Below are positions 1 through 8,692 of a DNA stretch of 64,000 nucleotides, piece by piece. The first letter of the stretch is position 1; each line of letters begins with the position of its first letter. The stretch is from Mycolicibacter terrae (GTDB lineage: Bacteria; Actinomycetota; Actinomycetes; Mycobacteriales; Mycobacteriaceae): the NCBI RefSeq assembly GCF_010727125.1, contig NZ_AP022564.1, forward strand, positions 3,472,001 through 3,536,000, in the 5' to 3' direction. The notes beneath the pieces are model-generated. The model made no database searches. It was not told where the DNA came from and was given only the letters and a program-made list of their open reading frames with translations. The position numbers and the translations under genes were made by a program.

Positions 1-1
1 C

Positions 2-352
2 GGGAAGGTCTCGGTGCGGTTCGTCTGCGCCGACATCGCCCAACTGGCCTCGGCCGGTCTCGGTGATGACTTCGCGCTGGTGACCGACAGTGGTTGCCTG
101 CACGGGATGAACGATCACGACCGGGCGGTCTATGTCCGGCAGGTCAACGCGGTGACCGGACCGGACTCGCGGCTGCTGATCGTCGCGTTCGCCCCGGGGG
201 CGTTGTTCGGTGTCCGCGGGATCGACCAGGCCGAGATCACCCGGCTTTTCGCACCGGAGTGGGAGCTGATCAGCTCCGGCGATGAGCCGAACTACCTGCC
301 CGCCAACGGCGGCCAGCCGGTGCGGCACTACCTGTTGGCGCGCCGGGCCTGA
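2..352 (+). CDS. class I SAM-dependent methyltransferase, C-terminal part (5' end outside window)
   Basis: The reading frame is open to the left edge, so only the last ~117 codons are present. The visible part has the second half of a class I methyltransferase fold: a CADI acid-type motif after a beta strand, then a VTDSGCLHGM segment typical of the motif after the SAM site in small-molecule methyltransferases, and a terminal strand (HYLLARR). The SAM-binding glycine motif must lie upstream of the window. Substrate unknown. It runs toward the minus-strand membrane-protein gene that follows, with only 4 bases between their ends. Confidence 0.75.
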   Translation, partial: GKVSVRFVCADIAQLASAGLGDDFALVTDSGCLHGMNDHDRAVYVRQVNAVTGPDSRLLIVAFAPGALFGVRGIDQAEITRLFAPEWELISSGDEPNYLPANGGQPVRHYLLARRA

Positions 353-356
353 CCGG

Positions 357-587
357 TCAGCTCCCGCAGGCGCTGGGCAGCAACATCATCAGCGGCCACA
401 GCAGCACCCCGGCCACGGTGGCCACCTCGTAGATGCTGTGCGGCGGTATGCCGAACTGTTGCTCGGCCCGGGTCTGGAGGAGTTCCACACCGTCGGGGCG
501 CAGGAACAGGCACACCACGCCGATGATGACGTACACCAGACCCAGCCATAGCGCCGTCTCCAGCAGCTTGGCGACACTCACGTTCAC
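357..587 (-). CDS. small two-TM membrane protein of unknown function
   Basis: A 76-residue protein if started at the GTG at 587. The frame is open further upstream to 644, but that stretch contains the terminator-like hairpin 609-640, so I prefer the downstream start. Two hydrophobic segments are visible, residues ~10-29 (ALWLGLVYVIIGVVCLFL) and ~55-72 (VATVAGVLLWPLMMLL), separated by a short polar loop; both termini are probably on the same side. No enzymatic motif. It lies just after fadB on the same strand and may be cotranscribed by read-through. I do not recognise the family. Confidence 0.55.
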   Translation of the reverse strand: MNVSVAKLLETALWLGLVYVIIGVVCLFLRPDGVELLQTRAEQQFGIPPHSIYEVATVAGVLLWPLMMLLPSACGS

Positions 588-608
588 CCGGTAGTCCAGA
601 AGACGCGA

Positions 609-640
609 AATCCCCCGAAACCATGGAGGTTCGGGGGATT
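609..640 (-). terminator. terminator-like hairpin after fadB
   Basis: Perfect 11-bp arms AATCCCCCGAA (609-619) and TTCGGGGGATT (630-640) with a 10-base loop, 19 bases after the fadB stop. There is no long U-run, which is common for mycobacterial intrinsic terminators. It precedes the small membrane-protein gene. Confidence 0.5.
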
Positions 641-658
641 CCACGCCTGCGAGCCTAG

Positions 659-2803
659 CTAAAGGAGCGAGGACGGCGGGGTGAACCGGTCGCCGTATTC
701 GGCGGCCAGTTCCTTGGCCCGCGCCACGAAGGCCTGCTGGCCCACGCCGTGCGGGCCCTCATAGCCGACGATGAACTGCGCGGTTCCGCCGGTCCAGGCC
801 GGGTAGCCGATGCCCATGATCGCGCCGATGTTGGCGTCGGCGGTCGAGGTCAGCACGCCCTCGTCGAGGCACTTCTGGGTCTCCAGCGCCTCGGCGAACA
901 GCATCCGGTCGATCATGTCCTGCAGCGGCGGGGTGGAGCTGCCCGAGTTGAACGTCTCCCGCAGGCCCGGCCACAGGCCGGTGCGCTTGCCGTCGACGTA
1001 CTCGTAGAAGCCGGCCCCCTTGAGGCGCGACGGACGGCCGAGCTCGATCATCTTCTCGACGACCGTCTCGTTCATCTGCTTCTCGTAGGTTCCGCCGGCC
1101 GCCTCGATGCCCTCGCGGGTGGCGATGGCGATCTTCTGCATCAGCTCGAGGTTGAGCTCGTCGCAGAGCTGCAGCGGAGCGGCGGGGTAGCCGGCCTGCA
1201 GGCCGGCCTGCTCGATGCTGGCCGGCTCCACGCCCTCACCGAGCATCATCAGCGCCTCGTTGACGAAGGTGCCGATCACGCGGGAGGTGTAGAAGCCGCG
1301 ACTGTCGTTGACCACGATCGGGGTCTTCTTGATCGCCAGCACGTAGTCGAACACCCGGGCCAGCGCCTCGTCGGAGGTCTTCTCCCCGCGGATGATCTCC
1401 ACCAGCGGCATCTTGTCGACGGGTGAGAAGAAGTGGATGCCGATGAAGTCCTCCTGGCGCTTCACGCCGGTCGCCAGACCGGTGATCGGCAGGGTGGAGG
1501 TGTTGGACCCCAGCAGCGCGTTGGGCTCGACGATGTCCTCGATCTCCTGGAAGACCTTGTGCTTGAGCTCCTGGCTCTCGAACACTGCCTCGATCACGAA
1601 GTCGACACCCTTGAGGTCGGCCGCGTCGCCGGTCGGGGTGATCTTGTCCAGCAGCGCCTTGGACTTCTCCGCGGTGGTGCGGCCGCGCTCCAGCGCCTTG
1701 GCCTCGAGTTTCTCCGAGTAGCCCTTGCCCTTCTGCGCCGCTTCCAGGCTGACGTCCTTGAGCACCACGTCGTAGCCGGCCTTGGCCGACACGTAGGCGA
1801 TGCCCGCGCCCATCATCCCGGCACCGAGCACACCGATCTTGCGGATCGGGGTCTGGCCGATGCCGTCGGGCCGGCTGCCGCCGCCGTTGATGTGCTGCAG
1901 GTCCAAGAAGAACGCCTGGATCATGTTCTTGGCGACCTGGCCGGTGACCAGCGAGGTGAAGTACCGGCTCTCGATGCGGCTGGCGGTGTCGAAGTCCACC
2001 GCCGCGCCCTCGACCGCGGCGGCCAGGATGGCCCGCGGCGCCGGCATGTTGGCCCCCTTGAGCTGCTTGCGCAGCAGGGCCGGGAACGACGGCAGGATCG
2101 CCGCCAGCGCCGGGGTGGACGGGGTGCCACCGGGCATCTTGTAACCCTTGGCATCCCACGGCTGGGTGTGGGCATCCGGGTTGGCCTTGATCCAGGCCTT
2201 GGCGGCCGGCACCAGCTCCTCGACGGTCGGCAGCACCTCGTCGACCAGGCCGATCTCCTTGGCCTTGGCCGGCTTGAACCGGGTGCCCTGGGCCAGCACG
2301 TTCATGAACGCGTTCTGGATGCCCAGCATGCGCACCGTGCGGGTGACGCCGCCGCCGCCGGGCAGCAGGCCCAGGGTGACCTCGGGCAGGCCGAGCTGGC
2401 TGCCCTTGACGTCCGCGGCGATGCGGTGATGGCAGGCCAGCGCGATCTCCAGGCCGCCTCCCAGCGCCGCGCCGTTGATGGCGGCGACGACCGGCTTGCC
2501 CAGGGTCTCCAGGGCGCGCAGGTCGGCCTTGATGTTCTCCACCTGGTCGAAGGCCTGCTGAGCCTCGGCCGGGCCGACGTTGATCATCGCCTTGAGGTCG
2601 CCGCCGGCGAAGAAGGTCTTCTTCGCGCTGGTGATGACCACACCGGTGATCGAATCCTTCTCCGCCACAAGGCGTTGCACCGCGTTGTGCATGGACTCGC
2701 TGTAGTGCTCGTTCATCACGTTGGCCGACCCGGTCGGGTCGTCCAGGGTCAGCGTGACGATGCCGTCAGCGTCCTTGTCCCACTTGATGGTGTTCTCTGC
2801 CAT
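659..2803 (-). CDS. fadB: 3-hydroxyacyl-CoA dehydrogenase/enoyl-CoA hydratase, fatty-acid oxidation alpha subunit (FadB)
   Basis: 714 residues, the size of the mycobacterial trifunctional-enzyme alpha chain (Rv0860-like). Residues ~1-190 form a crotonase domain with the oxyanion segment FAGGDL and the two catalytic-Glu regions ([26 protein letters not shown]). Residues ~325 onward are the 3-hydroxyacyl-CoA dehydrogenase with the NAD motif [13 protein letters not shown] and the catalytic His segment [16 protein letters not shown], then the two C-terminal helical domains. It hydrates 2-enoyl-CoA and oxidises the 3-hydroxyacyl-CoA with NAD, in complex with FadA. It follows fadA by 15 bases in the same operon. 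The ATG start has a purine-rich upstream stretch. Confidence 0.96.
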   Translation of the reverse strand: MAENTIKWDKDADGIVTLTLDDPTGSANVMNEHYSESMHNAVQRLVAEKDSITGVVITSAKKTFFAGGDLKAMINVGPAEAQQAFDQVENIKADLRALETLGKPVVAAINGAALGGGLEIALACHHRIAADVKGSQLGLPEVTLGLLPGGGGVTRTVRMLGIQNAFMNVLAQGTRFKPAKAKEIGLVDEVLPTVEELVPAAKAWIKANPDAHTQPWDAKGYKMPGGTPSTPALAAILPSFPALLRKQLKGANMPAPRAILAAAVEGAAVDFDTASRIESRYFTSLVTGQVAKNMIQAFFLDLQHINGGGSRPDGIGQTPIRKIGVLGAGMMGAGIAYVSAKAGYDVVLKDVSLEAAQKGKGYSEKLEAKALERGRTTAEKSKALLDKITPTGDAADLKGVDFVIEAVFESQELKHKVFQEIEDIVEPNALLGSNTSTLPITGLATGVKRQEDFIGIHFFSPVDKMPLVEIIRGEKTSDEALARVFDYVLAIKKTPIVVNDSRGFYTSRVIGTFVNEALMMLGEGVEPASIEQAGLQAGYPAAPLQLCDELNLELMQKIAIATREGIEAAGGTYEKQMNETVVEKMIELGRPSRLKGAGFYEYVDGKRTGLWPGLRETFNSGSSTPPLQDMIDRMLFAEALETQKCLDEGVLTSTADANIGAIMGIGYPAWTGGTAQFIVGYEGPHGVGQQAFVARAKELAAEYGDRFTPPSSLL

Positions 2804-2818
2804 TTTTGAAAAACCCTC

Positions 2819-4030
2819 TCAGACGCGCTCGATGATGGTGGCGACGCCCATGCCACCGCCGATGCAGAGTGTGATCAGAGCGCGGCGGGCACCCCGGCGC
2901 TCCAGTTCGTCGACCATGGTGCCGGTGATCATCGCGCCGGTGGCGCCCAGCGGGTGGCCCATGGCGATGGCGCCACCGTTGACGTTGAGCTTCTCATCCG
3001 GGATCTTCAGGTCCTTCTGGAACTTCAGCACCACGGAGGCGAACGCCTCGTTGAGCTCGAACAGGTCGATGTCGTCGACGGTCAGCCCGGCGCGGTCGAG
3101 CACTCGCTGGGTGGCCGGGGTCGGCCCGGTGAGCATGATGACCGGGTCGGCGCCGCTGGTGGCGGCCGCCACGATGCGGGCCCGCGGGGTCAGCCCCTGC
3201 TCCTTGCCCGCCTTTTCGCTGCCGACCAGCACCAGCGCGGCACCGTCGACGATGCCGGAGCTGTTGCCGCCGGTGTGGACGTGGTTGATCTTCTCGACGA
3301 AGTGGTACTTCTGCAGCGCCACGTCGTCGAAGCCGCCCATCGCGCCGATACCGTCGAACGCGGTCTTGAGCTTGCCCAGCCCCTCGATGGTGGTGTCGGG
3401 CCGCATGTGCTCGTCGTGGTCGAGAACGACCAGGCCGTTCTGGTCGCGCACCGGCACCACGGACTTGGCGAAGTAGCCGCCTGACCAGGCCGCGGCGGCC
3501 AGCTGCTGGCTGCGCAGCGCGTAGGCGTCGACGTCATCACGCGAGAAGCCCTCGATGGTGGCGATCAGGTCGGCGCCGATACCTTGCGGCACGAACCCGA
3601 TCTGGTAGTTGGTGTCGGGGTCGCTGGCCCAGGCGCCGCCGTCGGAGCCCATCGGCACCCGGCTCATCGACTCCACGCCGCCGGCGAGCACCAGGTCGTC
3701 GAACCCGGCTTTGACCTTGGCGGCGGCGGTGTTGATGGCCTCCAGGCCGGAGGCGCAGAACCGGTTGAGCTGCACGCCACCGGTGGTCTCGGGCATGCCG
3801 GCGGCCAGCATCGCGGTGCGGGCGATGTCGCCGCCCTGGTCGCCGACCGGCGACACCACGCCGAACACGGCGTCGCTGATCTGGTTGACGTCCAGATCCG
3901 GGTAGCGGGTGCGGAGCTCGTCGACCAGGCCGACGGCCAGGCTGACCGGCTTGATCTCGTTCAGCGCCCCGTTGCGCTGCTTGCCGCGCGGGGTGCGAAT
4001 GGCCTCGTAGATGAAGGCTTCTTCGGACAT
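2819..4030 (-). CDS. fadA: acetyl-CoA C-acyltransferase (FadA, beta subunit)
   Basis: 403 residues, a thiolase-superfamily enzyme that performs the last thiolytic step of beta-oxidation with the FadB chain encoded immediately downstream. The nucleophilic Cys lies in [11 protein letters not shown], the His in [15 protein letters not shown] and the second Cys in [12 protein letters not shown], so all three catalytic elements are intact. Best match by memory is Rv0859. The ATG at 4030 is preceded by a GAGGAA ribosome-binding site. It is the head of the fadA-fadB operon, and its promoter must lie in 4031-4240, shared with the divergent aminotransferase. Confidence 0.96.
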   Translation of the reverse strand: MSEEAFIYEAIRTPRGKQRNGALNEIKPVSLAVGLVDELRTRYPDLDVNQISDAVFGVVSPVGDQGGDIARTAMLAAGMPETTGGVQLNRFCASGLEAINTAAAKVKAGFDDLVLAGGVESMSRVPMGSDGGAWASDPDTNYQIGFVPQGIGADLIATIEGFSRDDVDAYALRSQQLAAAAWSGGYFAKSVVPVRDQNGLVVLDHDEHMRPDTTIEGLGKLKTAFDGIGAMGGFDDVALQKYHFVEKINHVHTGGNSSGIVDGAALVLVGSEKAGKEQGLTPRARIVAAATSGADPVIMLTGPTPATQRVLDRAGLTVDDIDLFELNEAFASVVLKFQKDLKIPDEKLNVNGGAIAMGHPLGATGAMITGTMVDELERRGARRALITLCIGGGMGVATIIERV

Positions 4031-4167
4031 GATGAGAGTTCCTCTTCAGTGTTCGATGCGGATTGTTCGATTTCGTCTGCTGGGAGCGTAGACCTCTGCC
4101 TCCCACCCTAACAGGGCGGCCTATCAACCGGATGGTTGGGCAGCTCCCCCGCCGAGTGCGAAGTTGC

Positions 4168-4192
4168 GTTCACGCTCGGGTCGAGCGTGAAC
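4168..4192. promoter_or_regulatory. inverted repeat in the fadA/dapC divergent intergenic region
   Basis: Perfect arms GTTCACGCTCG (4168-4178) and CGAGCGTGAAC (4182-4192) separated by 3 bases. A shorter CAACC-N4-GGTTG repeat lies at 4125-4138 in the same spacer. Position between two divergent starts fits an operator; the binding protein is not identifiable. Confidence 0.45.
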
Positions 4193-4239
4193 TGGGCTTC
4201 ACGTTGGACAAGCTCGGGCACGCTTTAGGCTCGGCATCC

Positions 4240-5442
4240 ATGACGGTGTCGCGGTTACGGCCCTATGCCACCACGATCTTCGCCGAGATGTCGGCGCTGG
4301 CCGCGCGGATCGGCGCGGTCAACCTCGGTCAGGGCTTCCCCGACGAGGACGGGCCGCGCGCCATGCTCGAGGCCGCCCGGGCCGCGATCACCGACGGCAT
4401 CAACCAGTACCCGCCCGGTCCCGGAATCCCCGCGCTGCGCGAGGCCGTCGCCGGCCAGCGCAGCCGGCACTTCGGGATCGACTACGACCCGGACACCGAA
4501 ATCCTGGTGACGGTCGGGGCCACCGAGGCCATTGCCGCCGCGGTGCTCGGCCTGGTCGAGCCGGGCTCAGATGTGCTGCTGCTCGAGCCGTTCTACGACT
4601 CTTATTCGCCGGTGGTGGCCATGGCCGGGGCGCGGCGGGTCAGCGTGCCGCTGGTTCCCGACGGCCGCGGCTTCGCATTGGATGTCGACGCACTGCAGCG
4701 CGCGGTCACGCCGGCGACCCGCGCGCTGATCGTCAACTCACCGCACAACCCGACCGGCATGGTGTTCACCGAGTCCGAGCTGGCGGCGATCGCCCGGATC
4801 GCGGTAGAGGCCGATCTGCTGGTGATCGCCGACGAGGTCTACGAGCACCTGGTCTTCCCGGGGCCCCAACGGCGGGCGCACCTGCCGTTGGCCGGGTTCG
4901 AGGGCATGGCCCAGCGCACCGTCACCATCTCCAGTGCGGCGAAGATGTTCAACTGCACCGGCTGGAAGATCGGCTGGGCCTGCGGGCCGGCGGAGCTGCT
5001 GGCCGGGGTGCGGGCCGCCAAGCAGTACCTGAGCTATGTCGGCGGGGCGCCGTTCCAGCCGGCGGTGGCGTTGGCGCTCAACACCGAGGACGCCTGGGTG
5101 GCGACGCTGCGCGCGACGATGCAGGCCCGCCGGGACCGGCTCGCCGCCGGGCTGGCAGGAGTCGGCTTCGAGGTGCACGACAGTTTCGGCACCTATTTCC
5201 TGTGCGCCGACCCGCGGCCGCTGGGCTATGACGACAGCACGGCGTTCTGCGCCGAACTGCCGCATCGGGCCGGGGTGGCGGCGATCCCGCTGTCGGCGTT
5301 CTGCGTGCCCGCGGCCGAAGCCGCAGCTCCCGAGGTCTGGAATCACTTGGTGCGCTTCACTTTTGTCAAACGTGAAGACACTCTCGACGAGGCGATCCGC
5401 CGTCTGGCGGTGCTGCGGGACGGGCCGATCACGACCCGCTAG
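4240..5442 (+). CDS. dapC: PLP-dependent aminotransferase, DapC-type N-succinyldiaminopimelate aminotransferase
   Basis: 400 residues from the ATG at 4240, which matches the N terminus (MTVSRLRPYATT) of the mycobacterial DapC (Rv0858c, ~397 aa); the frame is open further upstream but that part looks non-coding. Fold-type I aminotransferase: NLGQGFPDEDGP near the start, the NSPHNPTG motif around 167-174, DEVYEHLVF for the PLP-ring Asp/Tyr, the PLP lysine in SSAAKMF, and the phosphate-binding TGWKIGW. It is expected to convert N-succinyl-2-amino-6-ketopimelate to N-succinyl-LL-diaminopimelate in lysine and peptidoglycan precursor synthesis, cytosolic. Its 3' end overlaps the convergent SRPBCC gene by 14 bases. 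Confidence 0.9.
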   Translation: MTVSRLRPYATTIFAEMSALAARIGAVNLGQGFPDEDGPRAMLEAARAAITDGINQYPPGPGIPALREAVAGQRSRHFGIDYDPDTEILVTVGATEAIAAAVLGLVEPGSDVLLLEPFYDSYSPVVAMAGARRVSVPLVPDGRGFALDVDALQRAVTPATRALIVNSPHNPTGMVFTESELAAIARIAVEADLLVIADEVYEHLVFPGPQRRAHLPLAGFEGMAQRTVTISSAAKMFNCTGWKIGWACGPAELLAGVRAAKQYLSYVGGAPFQPAVALALNTEDAWVATLRATMQARRDRLAAGLAGVGFEVHDSFGTYFLCADPRPLGYDDSTAFCAELPHRAGVAAIPLSAFCVPAAEAAAPEVWNHLVRFTFVKREDTLDEAIRRLAVLRDGPITTR

Positions 5443-5881
5443 GGGTCTCGTCGCCCATCACCCGCTCCCGCAGCCGCTCGGTGGCGGTGGCCAACACCAC
5501 CTTGCTGGCGCGCCGGACCAGAAACGCCGGAATCGGCCCTGCCGGTTCGACGGTGATGTCGAAGCGCACCCGGGTGCTGTCCGGGCCTTCCCGGATCAGG
5601 GTGTACTCGACGTGCTGGGCGTGCTGCTGCGCTGTCGCCTTGGCATCCCAGACCATCCAGTCCGGACCCCAGTGGTACTCCAGAATCTCCTTGTCCACCA
5701 ACCCCAGAACCTTGATGGTGGCACGGACGTGGTGGGGACGGCCGTCCTCGTAGGTGTCGAGGATCTCCACCCGCTTGTGCACCGGGGACCAGGACACCAA
5801 GTCAGCCACATCGGCCAGCGCGTCCAGAATCTTCTCCGGCGGCGCCTCAATCACAATTTCCCGCGATGCTCGAACAGCCAC
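5429..5881 (-). CDS. SRPBCC (START/polyketide-cyclase-like) family protein
   Basis: 150 residues, beginning at a GTG (VAVRASREIVIEAPPEKILD). The opening strand-helix (IVIEAPPEKILDALADV) and the W-S-P-V signature mark a helix-grip SRPBCC fold with an internal hydrophobic cavity. It is homologous to the next gene (both contain VLDTYDDGRP-like and PI/PGFL segments), so the two are a tandem duplication. Corresponds by position to Rv0857. Such proteins bind lipids or hydrophobic ligands; no catalytic residue can be named and the ligand is unknown. Confidence 0.85.
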   Translation of the reverse strand: MAVRASREIVIEAPPEKILDALADVADLVSWSPVHKRVEILDTYEDGRPHHVRATIKVLGLVDKEILEYHWGPDWMVWDAKATAQQHAQHVEYTLIREGPDSTRVRFDITVEPAGPIPAFLVRRASKVVLATATERLRERVMGDETPSGS

Positions 5882-5935
5882 TGCCCCGAGCCTAGCCGGG
5901 TGACCAGCCCCCGGCGGGGTTTCACCGAACCGAAG

Positions 5936-6379
5936 TCAGCGGCCCTTTTTGACCTTGAGCACCTGGGTGCGCAGGCCGTCGGTGGCGGTCTTCATGCCGC
6001 CCTTGAGGGTGTTCTTGAGCAGGAACCCCGGGATCGGGATCGACGGGTCGACCTCCATGTCGAAGCGGACCTTGGTCGCCTCGCCCTGCGGGGTCAGGGT
6101 GTACTTGGCGTCCTGCGCCTTGAGTTGACCGGCCGACACCAGCGTCCAGCCGACACTGTCGGAGGTCCAGCTGTATTCGACCACCTGCTCGTCGGTCAGA
6201 CCGGCCGCCTTGATCCTCATCCGCACCCGGCGCGGCCGGCCGTCGTCATAGGTGTCGAGCACCTCGGCGGACTGGTACTGCGGGGACCAGGACGGGACGG
6301 ACTCGACGTCGGCAAGGACATCGAAGATCTCCTCCGGGCTGGCCTCGATGACCACTTCGCGGGAATCCTTGACTGCCAT
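5936..6379 (-). CDS. SRPBCC family protein (tandem paralogue)
   Basis: 147 residues from the ATG at 6379; an in-frame TTG lies three codons upstream. The helix-grip fold is indicated by REVVIEASPEEIFDVLADV at the N terminus, SWSPQYQSAEVLDTYDDGRP in the middle and the long C-terminal helix (LLKNTLKGGMKTATDGL). It is a paralogue of the preceding SRPBCC gene and matches Rv0856 in position. The 54-base spacer allows cotranscription. Likely a cytosolic lipid-binding protein; no evidence for a specific ligand. Confidence 0.85.
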   Translation of the reverse strand: MAVKDSREVVIEASPEEIFDVLADVESVPSWSPQYQSAEVLDTYDDGRPRRVRMRIKAAGLTDEQVVEYSWTSDSVGWTLVSAGQLKAQDAKYTLTPQGEATKVRFDMEVDPSIPIPGFLLKNTLKGGMKTATDGLRTQVLKVKKGR

Positions 6380-6481
6380 GGCTGGCAACGATAGTCAGCC
6401 GTGCGGCGGTGCGCGGGGAATTTGCCCCGGACGGAGGTGTCCCGGCCAGCCGGCGGCGGTGGCACGATGGAGGTCATGCAT

Positions 6482-6808
6482 GTGACCGCGCGCATCGCCG
6501 CACCCCTGCTGGCCGCCGTTGCGCTGGCCGGCGCGCCCGCCGCACACGCCGACGACGCCAGCTATCTGGCGAAGGTCAACGCATCGCCGGTGCCGATCCC
6601 GATCGCCGATCAGGTCAAGGTGACCTCGGGGCACTACATCTGCGCCCAGTTGCGGATGTACGGCCACACCGGGACCTACCGGGCCGGGATCTCGCCGGGG
6701 GATCTGGTTCGCCAGCTGACCAACACCTTTTACTACAGCCCCGAAGCCGCCGACGTCCAGATCGCCGCGGCGCAGTCCGAGCTCTGCCCGGAGACGTTGC
6801 GCCCCTGA
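6482..6808 (+). CDS. secreted DUF732 family protein
   Basis: The GTG at 6482 is chosen because a GGAGG ribosome-binding site at 6469-6473 is 8 bases upstream; in-frame ATGs at 6467 and 6476 are too close to it or upstream of it. The result is a 108-residue precursor with a clean signal peptide (hydrophobic LLAAVALAGAPAAHA, cleavage after AHA) and a ~85-residue mature DUF732 domain (SYLAKVNA...CAQL...AQSELCPE) with two cysteines that could form a disulphide. DUF732 proteins are a large, functionally undefined family of exported mycobacterial proteins. Confidence 0.8.
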   Translation: MTARIAAPLLAAVALAGAPAAHADDASYLAKVNASPVPIPIADQVKVTSGHYICAQLRMYGHTGTYRAGISPGDLVRQLTNTFYYSPEAADVQIAAAQSELCPETLRP

Positions 6809-6812
6809 GGAT

Positions 6813-7664
6813 TTAGCCGAGGCCGAACCCGGCGCCCGGACCGCCCTTGGCGTTGATGTCGTCGAGGATCTCCTTGAAAGTCACAATTCCCGGCCCGGAC
6901 TGGTCCAGCGGTGCGACCGGCACGGATCCGTCACGGACCATGCCGATGAGCAGGTTATCGATGGTGATCGGCGAGCCGTCATCGCCGGGTTGCCACCACT
7001 CCTCGGCCGGGTCCCCGGCGCCCGTTGCGACATCGAAACAGTTGAGGCCGCTGCCCCGGCCGAGTTTGCACGCCTGCTTCGCCGCCACGGGTTCCGACGC
7101 GGCGGGCTCGGGCTGCGGTCCGGCGGGCTCCGGGCCGGCAGGTTCCGGGACGCCAGGTTCCAGGCCGGCCGGGGCCGGGTCGGTGGGATCCGGGTCGGCG
7201 GGGCCGAGGCCGTAGATCCCAAAGCCTTCGTAGTCGGCGATCGGCTTCACCTTGGCCGGATCGAAGTCGATCACCGCATAACCGAGACCCTCGTCGGCGG
7301 CCACCACCGTGCCCACGGTGCCGTGGTCTTCGGCTCCCTCTGCGACGACCGGCGAGCCGGGTACGCCACAGTGCACCGAGGTGAAGCCGATCAGCCGGCC
7401 GACGCTGTCGTGGCCGATGGCGGCCAGCGTGCACAGGGTGTCGTCATCGAGCGTGATGGCGGCGCCGCCGCCGAGCAGAATCTTGGCATCGGCTGCAGCT
7501 GCGCCGGCGGACAGCCCGATGGAGGCGATCAGCGCGGCAGCGGTGACCGCGGCCGTTCGCCGGGGAGATACACGGTGCACAGCGGCCCAGTCTATGGCTC
7601 GACTGCGGTCGAACCGCAGCCGAAACGCTGCCGAGCGCGTACGGTCGAGCATGAGCCGCTTCAT
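6813..7664 (-). CDS. exported S1 (trypsin-like) peptidase-family protein with a probable substituted active-site serine
   Basis: 283 residues from the ATG at 7664 (a second ATG lies at 7652). After a basic N terminus, a hydrophobic stretch (AAVTAAALIASIGLSAGAAAA) acts as signal peptide. The mature part shows the S1 pattern: a CTLAAIG strand, FTSVHCG in the place of the TAxHC histidine motif, YAVIDFD for the aspartate, and a KQACKLGRGSGLNC segment like the Cys-X-TG-X-Cys of these proteases. The serine motif GDSG is replaced by GDDGSP, so the nucleophile position carries Asp. A ~45-residue Pro/Glu/Ala-rich linker is inserted before the C-terminal part. May be a catalytically inactive binding protein. 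It ends 4 bases from the convergent DUF732 gene. Confidence 0.7.
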   Translation of the reverse strand: MKRLMLDRTRSAAFRLRFDRSRAIDWAAVHRVSPRRTAAVTAAALIASIGLSAGAAAADAKILLGGGAAITLDDDTLCTLAAIGHDSVGRLIGFTSVHCGVPGSPVVAEGAEDHGTVGTVVAADEGLGYAVIDFDPAKVKPIADYEGFGIYGLGPADPDPTDPAPAGLEPGVPEPAGPEPAGPQPEPAASEPVAAKQACKLGRGSGLNCFDVATGAGDPAEEWWQPGDDGSPITIDNLLIGMVRDGSVPVAPLDQSGPGIVTFKEILDDINAKGGPGAGFGLG

Positions 7665-7806
7665 TGTCAGCGGTGGTTCACCCAGACTCGCGGGCGATCC
7701 CACGGGCAATTGTGATTCCTCCGCCTGTCCGCAGCCGCGGGCCAAACGAATCGTGAAGGAACCCTCCCGTGAATTGTGAACTGTGGTGTCCGCAGGGGCA
7801 GCTGCC

Positions 7807-8256
7807 ATGAGCCACCCGATCGGCGGCACCCGCCAGGCCCGCCCCATCCGGCTCACGGTGGCTCGGGAACTGGGCGGCGACATCGACGGCGCCTGGTGGC
7901 CGCGTGCCGATCGGATCACCCGTGAATTGCCCGAGCTTGTCGCGCTGCTGACACCCCGGCTCGGTGAGATCACCGGCATCAACGTCAACTGGTCGCCGCT
8001 GCAGCGACCACCGGACCTCAACTGGCCGGGCTGGGAGAGCAAACGCCAGCACGTGATGACCGTCAGCGGCATGCAGGCATGCGTGAACCTGTTGGTGATC
8101 TCGTATGCGACGCACAGTGCGCTGGCCATGATGGTGATGCGCTGCGCCGCGAACCTGCCTATCGAGGCGGCGGACCAGAACAAGCCCGTGTGCCTGACGG
8201 CCGGCTCGATTCTGCGCTCCGCCCGGCGACAACGTGAGGCCGCCTGCGGAACCTAG
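7807..8256 (+). CDS. DUF5994 family protein
   Basis: 149 residues from the ATG at 7807, preceded by AGGGG; the frame is open to a GTG at 7783. The core ELGGDIDGAWWPRADRIT, followed by VNWSPLQRPPDLNWPGW, is the hallmark of the actinobacterial DUF5994 family, small soluble proteins of unknown function often induced with stress genes. No signal peptide or membrane segment. Divergent from the S1-family gene with ~140 bases between starts. Confidence 0.75.
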   Translation: MSHPIGGTRQARPIRLTVARELGGDIDGAWWPRADRITRELPELVALLTPRLGEITGINVNWSPLQRPPDLNWPGWESKRQHVMTVSGMQACVNLLVISYATHSALAMMVMRCAANLPIEAADQNKPVCLTAGSILRSARRQREAACGT

Positions 8257-8283
8257 TCTTGGCCGGCCGAGGAGGATGAGATC

Positions 8284-8360
8284 TGGTGGCCAGGGCCGGG
8301 ATCGAACCGGCGACCTTCCGCTTTTCAGGCGGACGCTCGTACCAACTGAGCTACCTGGCC
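8284..8360 (-). tRNA. tRNA-Phe (GAA)
   Basis: 77 bases including an encoded 3' CCA (8284-8286). Acceptor arms GGCCAGG/CCTGGCC pair fully; anticodon loop CTGAAAA gives GAA; T-arm contains GGTTCGATCC. Last of three tRNAs on this strand (Glu, Asp, Phe in transcription order). Confidence 0.96.
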
Positions 8361-8389
8361 GGAAGGCACATGTGCCTCGCCGTGTGAAG

Positions 8390-8463
8390 CGACCCTGACG
8401 GGACTTGAACCCGCGACCTCCGCCGTGACAGGGCGGCGCGCTAACCAACTGCGCCACAGGGCC
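8390..8463 (-). tRNA. tRNA-Asp (GTC)
   Basis: 74 bases, no encoded CCA. Acceptor GGCCCTG pairs with CAGGGTC (one G-U), anticodon loop CTGTCAC gives GTC, T-loop TTCAAGT. 29 bases upstream of tRNA-Phe in the same direction. Confidence 0.96.
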
Positions 8464-8495
8464 TTGCTCTTCGCTCCGCGTCCCCGCGATGCGAG

Positions 8496-8568
8496 TACCC
8501 CCTACGGGATTCGAACCCGCGCTACCGCCTTGAAAGGGCGGCGTCCTAGGCCGCTAGACGAAGGGGGC
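8496..8568 (-). tRNA. tRNA-Glu (TTC)
   Basis: 73 bases, no encoded CCA. Acceptor GCCCCCT pairs with AGGGGGT (G1-U72 wobble, usual for this tRNA), anticodon loop CTTTCAA gives TTC, T-loop TTCGAAT. First of the three-tRNA unit. Confidence 0.96.
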
Positions 8569-8594
8569 CAGAACCGAATCTCTCCGGGGACTCG

Positions 8595-8610
8595 CAACGT
8601 GGTCACGTTG
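8595..8610. repeat. 16-bp palindrome in the tRNA-Glu leader
   Basis: CAACGTGGTCACGTTG, arms of 7 with a 2-base centre. It lies between the predicted -10 box (8622-8627) and the tRNA-Glu 5' end (8568), so it would fall in the transcribed leader or just at the start site. Confidence 0.4.
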
Positions 8611-8621
8611 GGAGCTTCGCT

Positions 8622-8651
8622 AGCTTAGGGCACGGCGGGCCCAATCCTCAA
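8622..8651 (-). promoter_or_regulatory. predicted promoter of the Glu-Asp-Phe tRNA unit
   Basis: On the minus strand, -35 TTGAGG (8646-8651), an 18-base spacer and -10 TAAGCT (8622-8627), a reasonable SigA-type promoter ~55 bases before tRNA-Glu. Confidence 0.5.
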
Positions 8652-8675
8652 ACGCGGGCTCGATCGGGAAGGCAG

Positions 8676-8681
8676 TATTCT
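8676..8681 (+). promoter_or_regulatory. possible -10 box for tRNA-Lys
   Basis: TATTCT 11 bases before the tRNA-Lys 5' end; no convincing -35 element is visible at the right spacing. Confidence 0.3.
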
Positions 8682-8692
8682 GTTCCGGCACG

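Noticed and set aside
1433..2809. Long plus-strand frames opposite fadB
   Set aside because: Antisense shadows (Gly/Arg/Asp/His-rich), with no start-site signal and no known fold.
7665..8183. Extension of the S1-family frame upstream to 8183
   Set aside because: Covers the opposite DUF5994 gene; no signal-peptide-like start, and the real ATG at 7664 begins right before the signal sequence.
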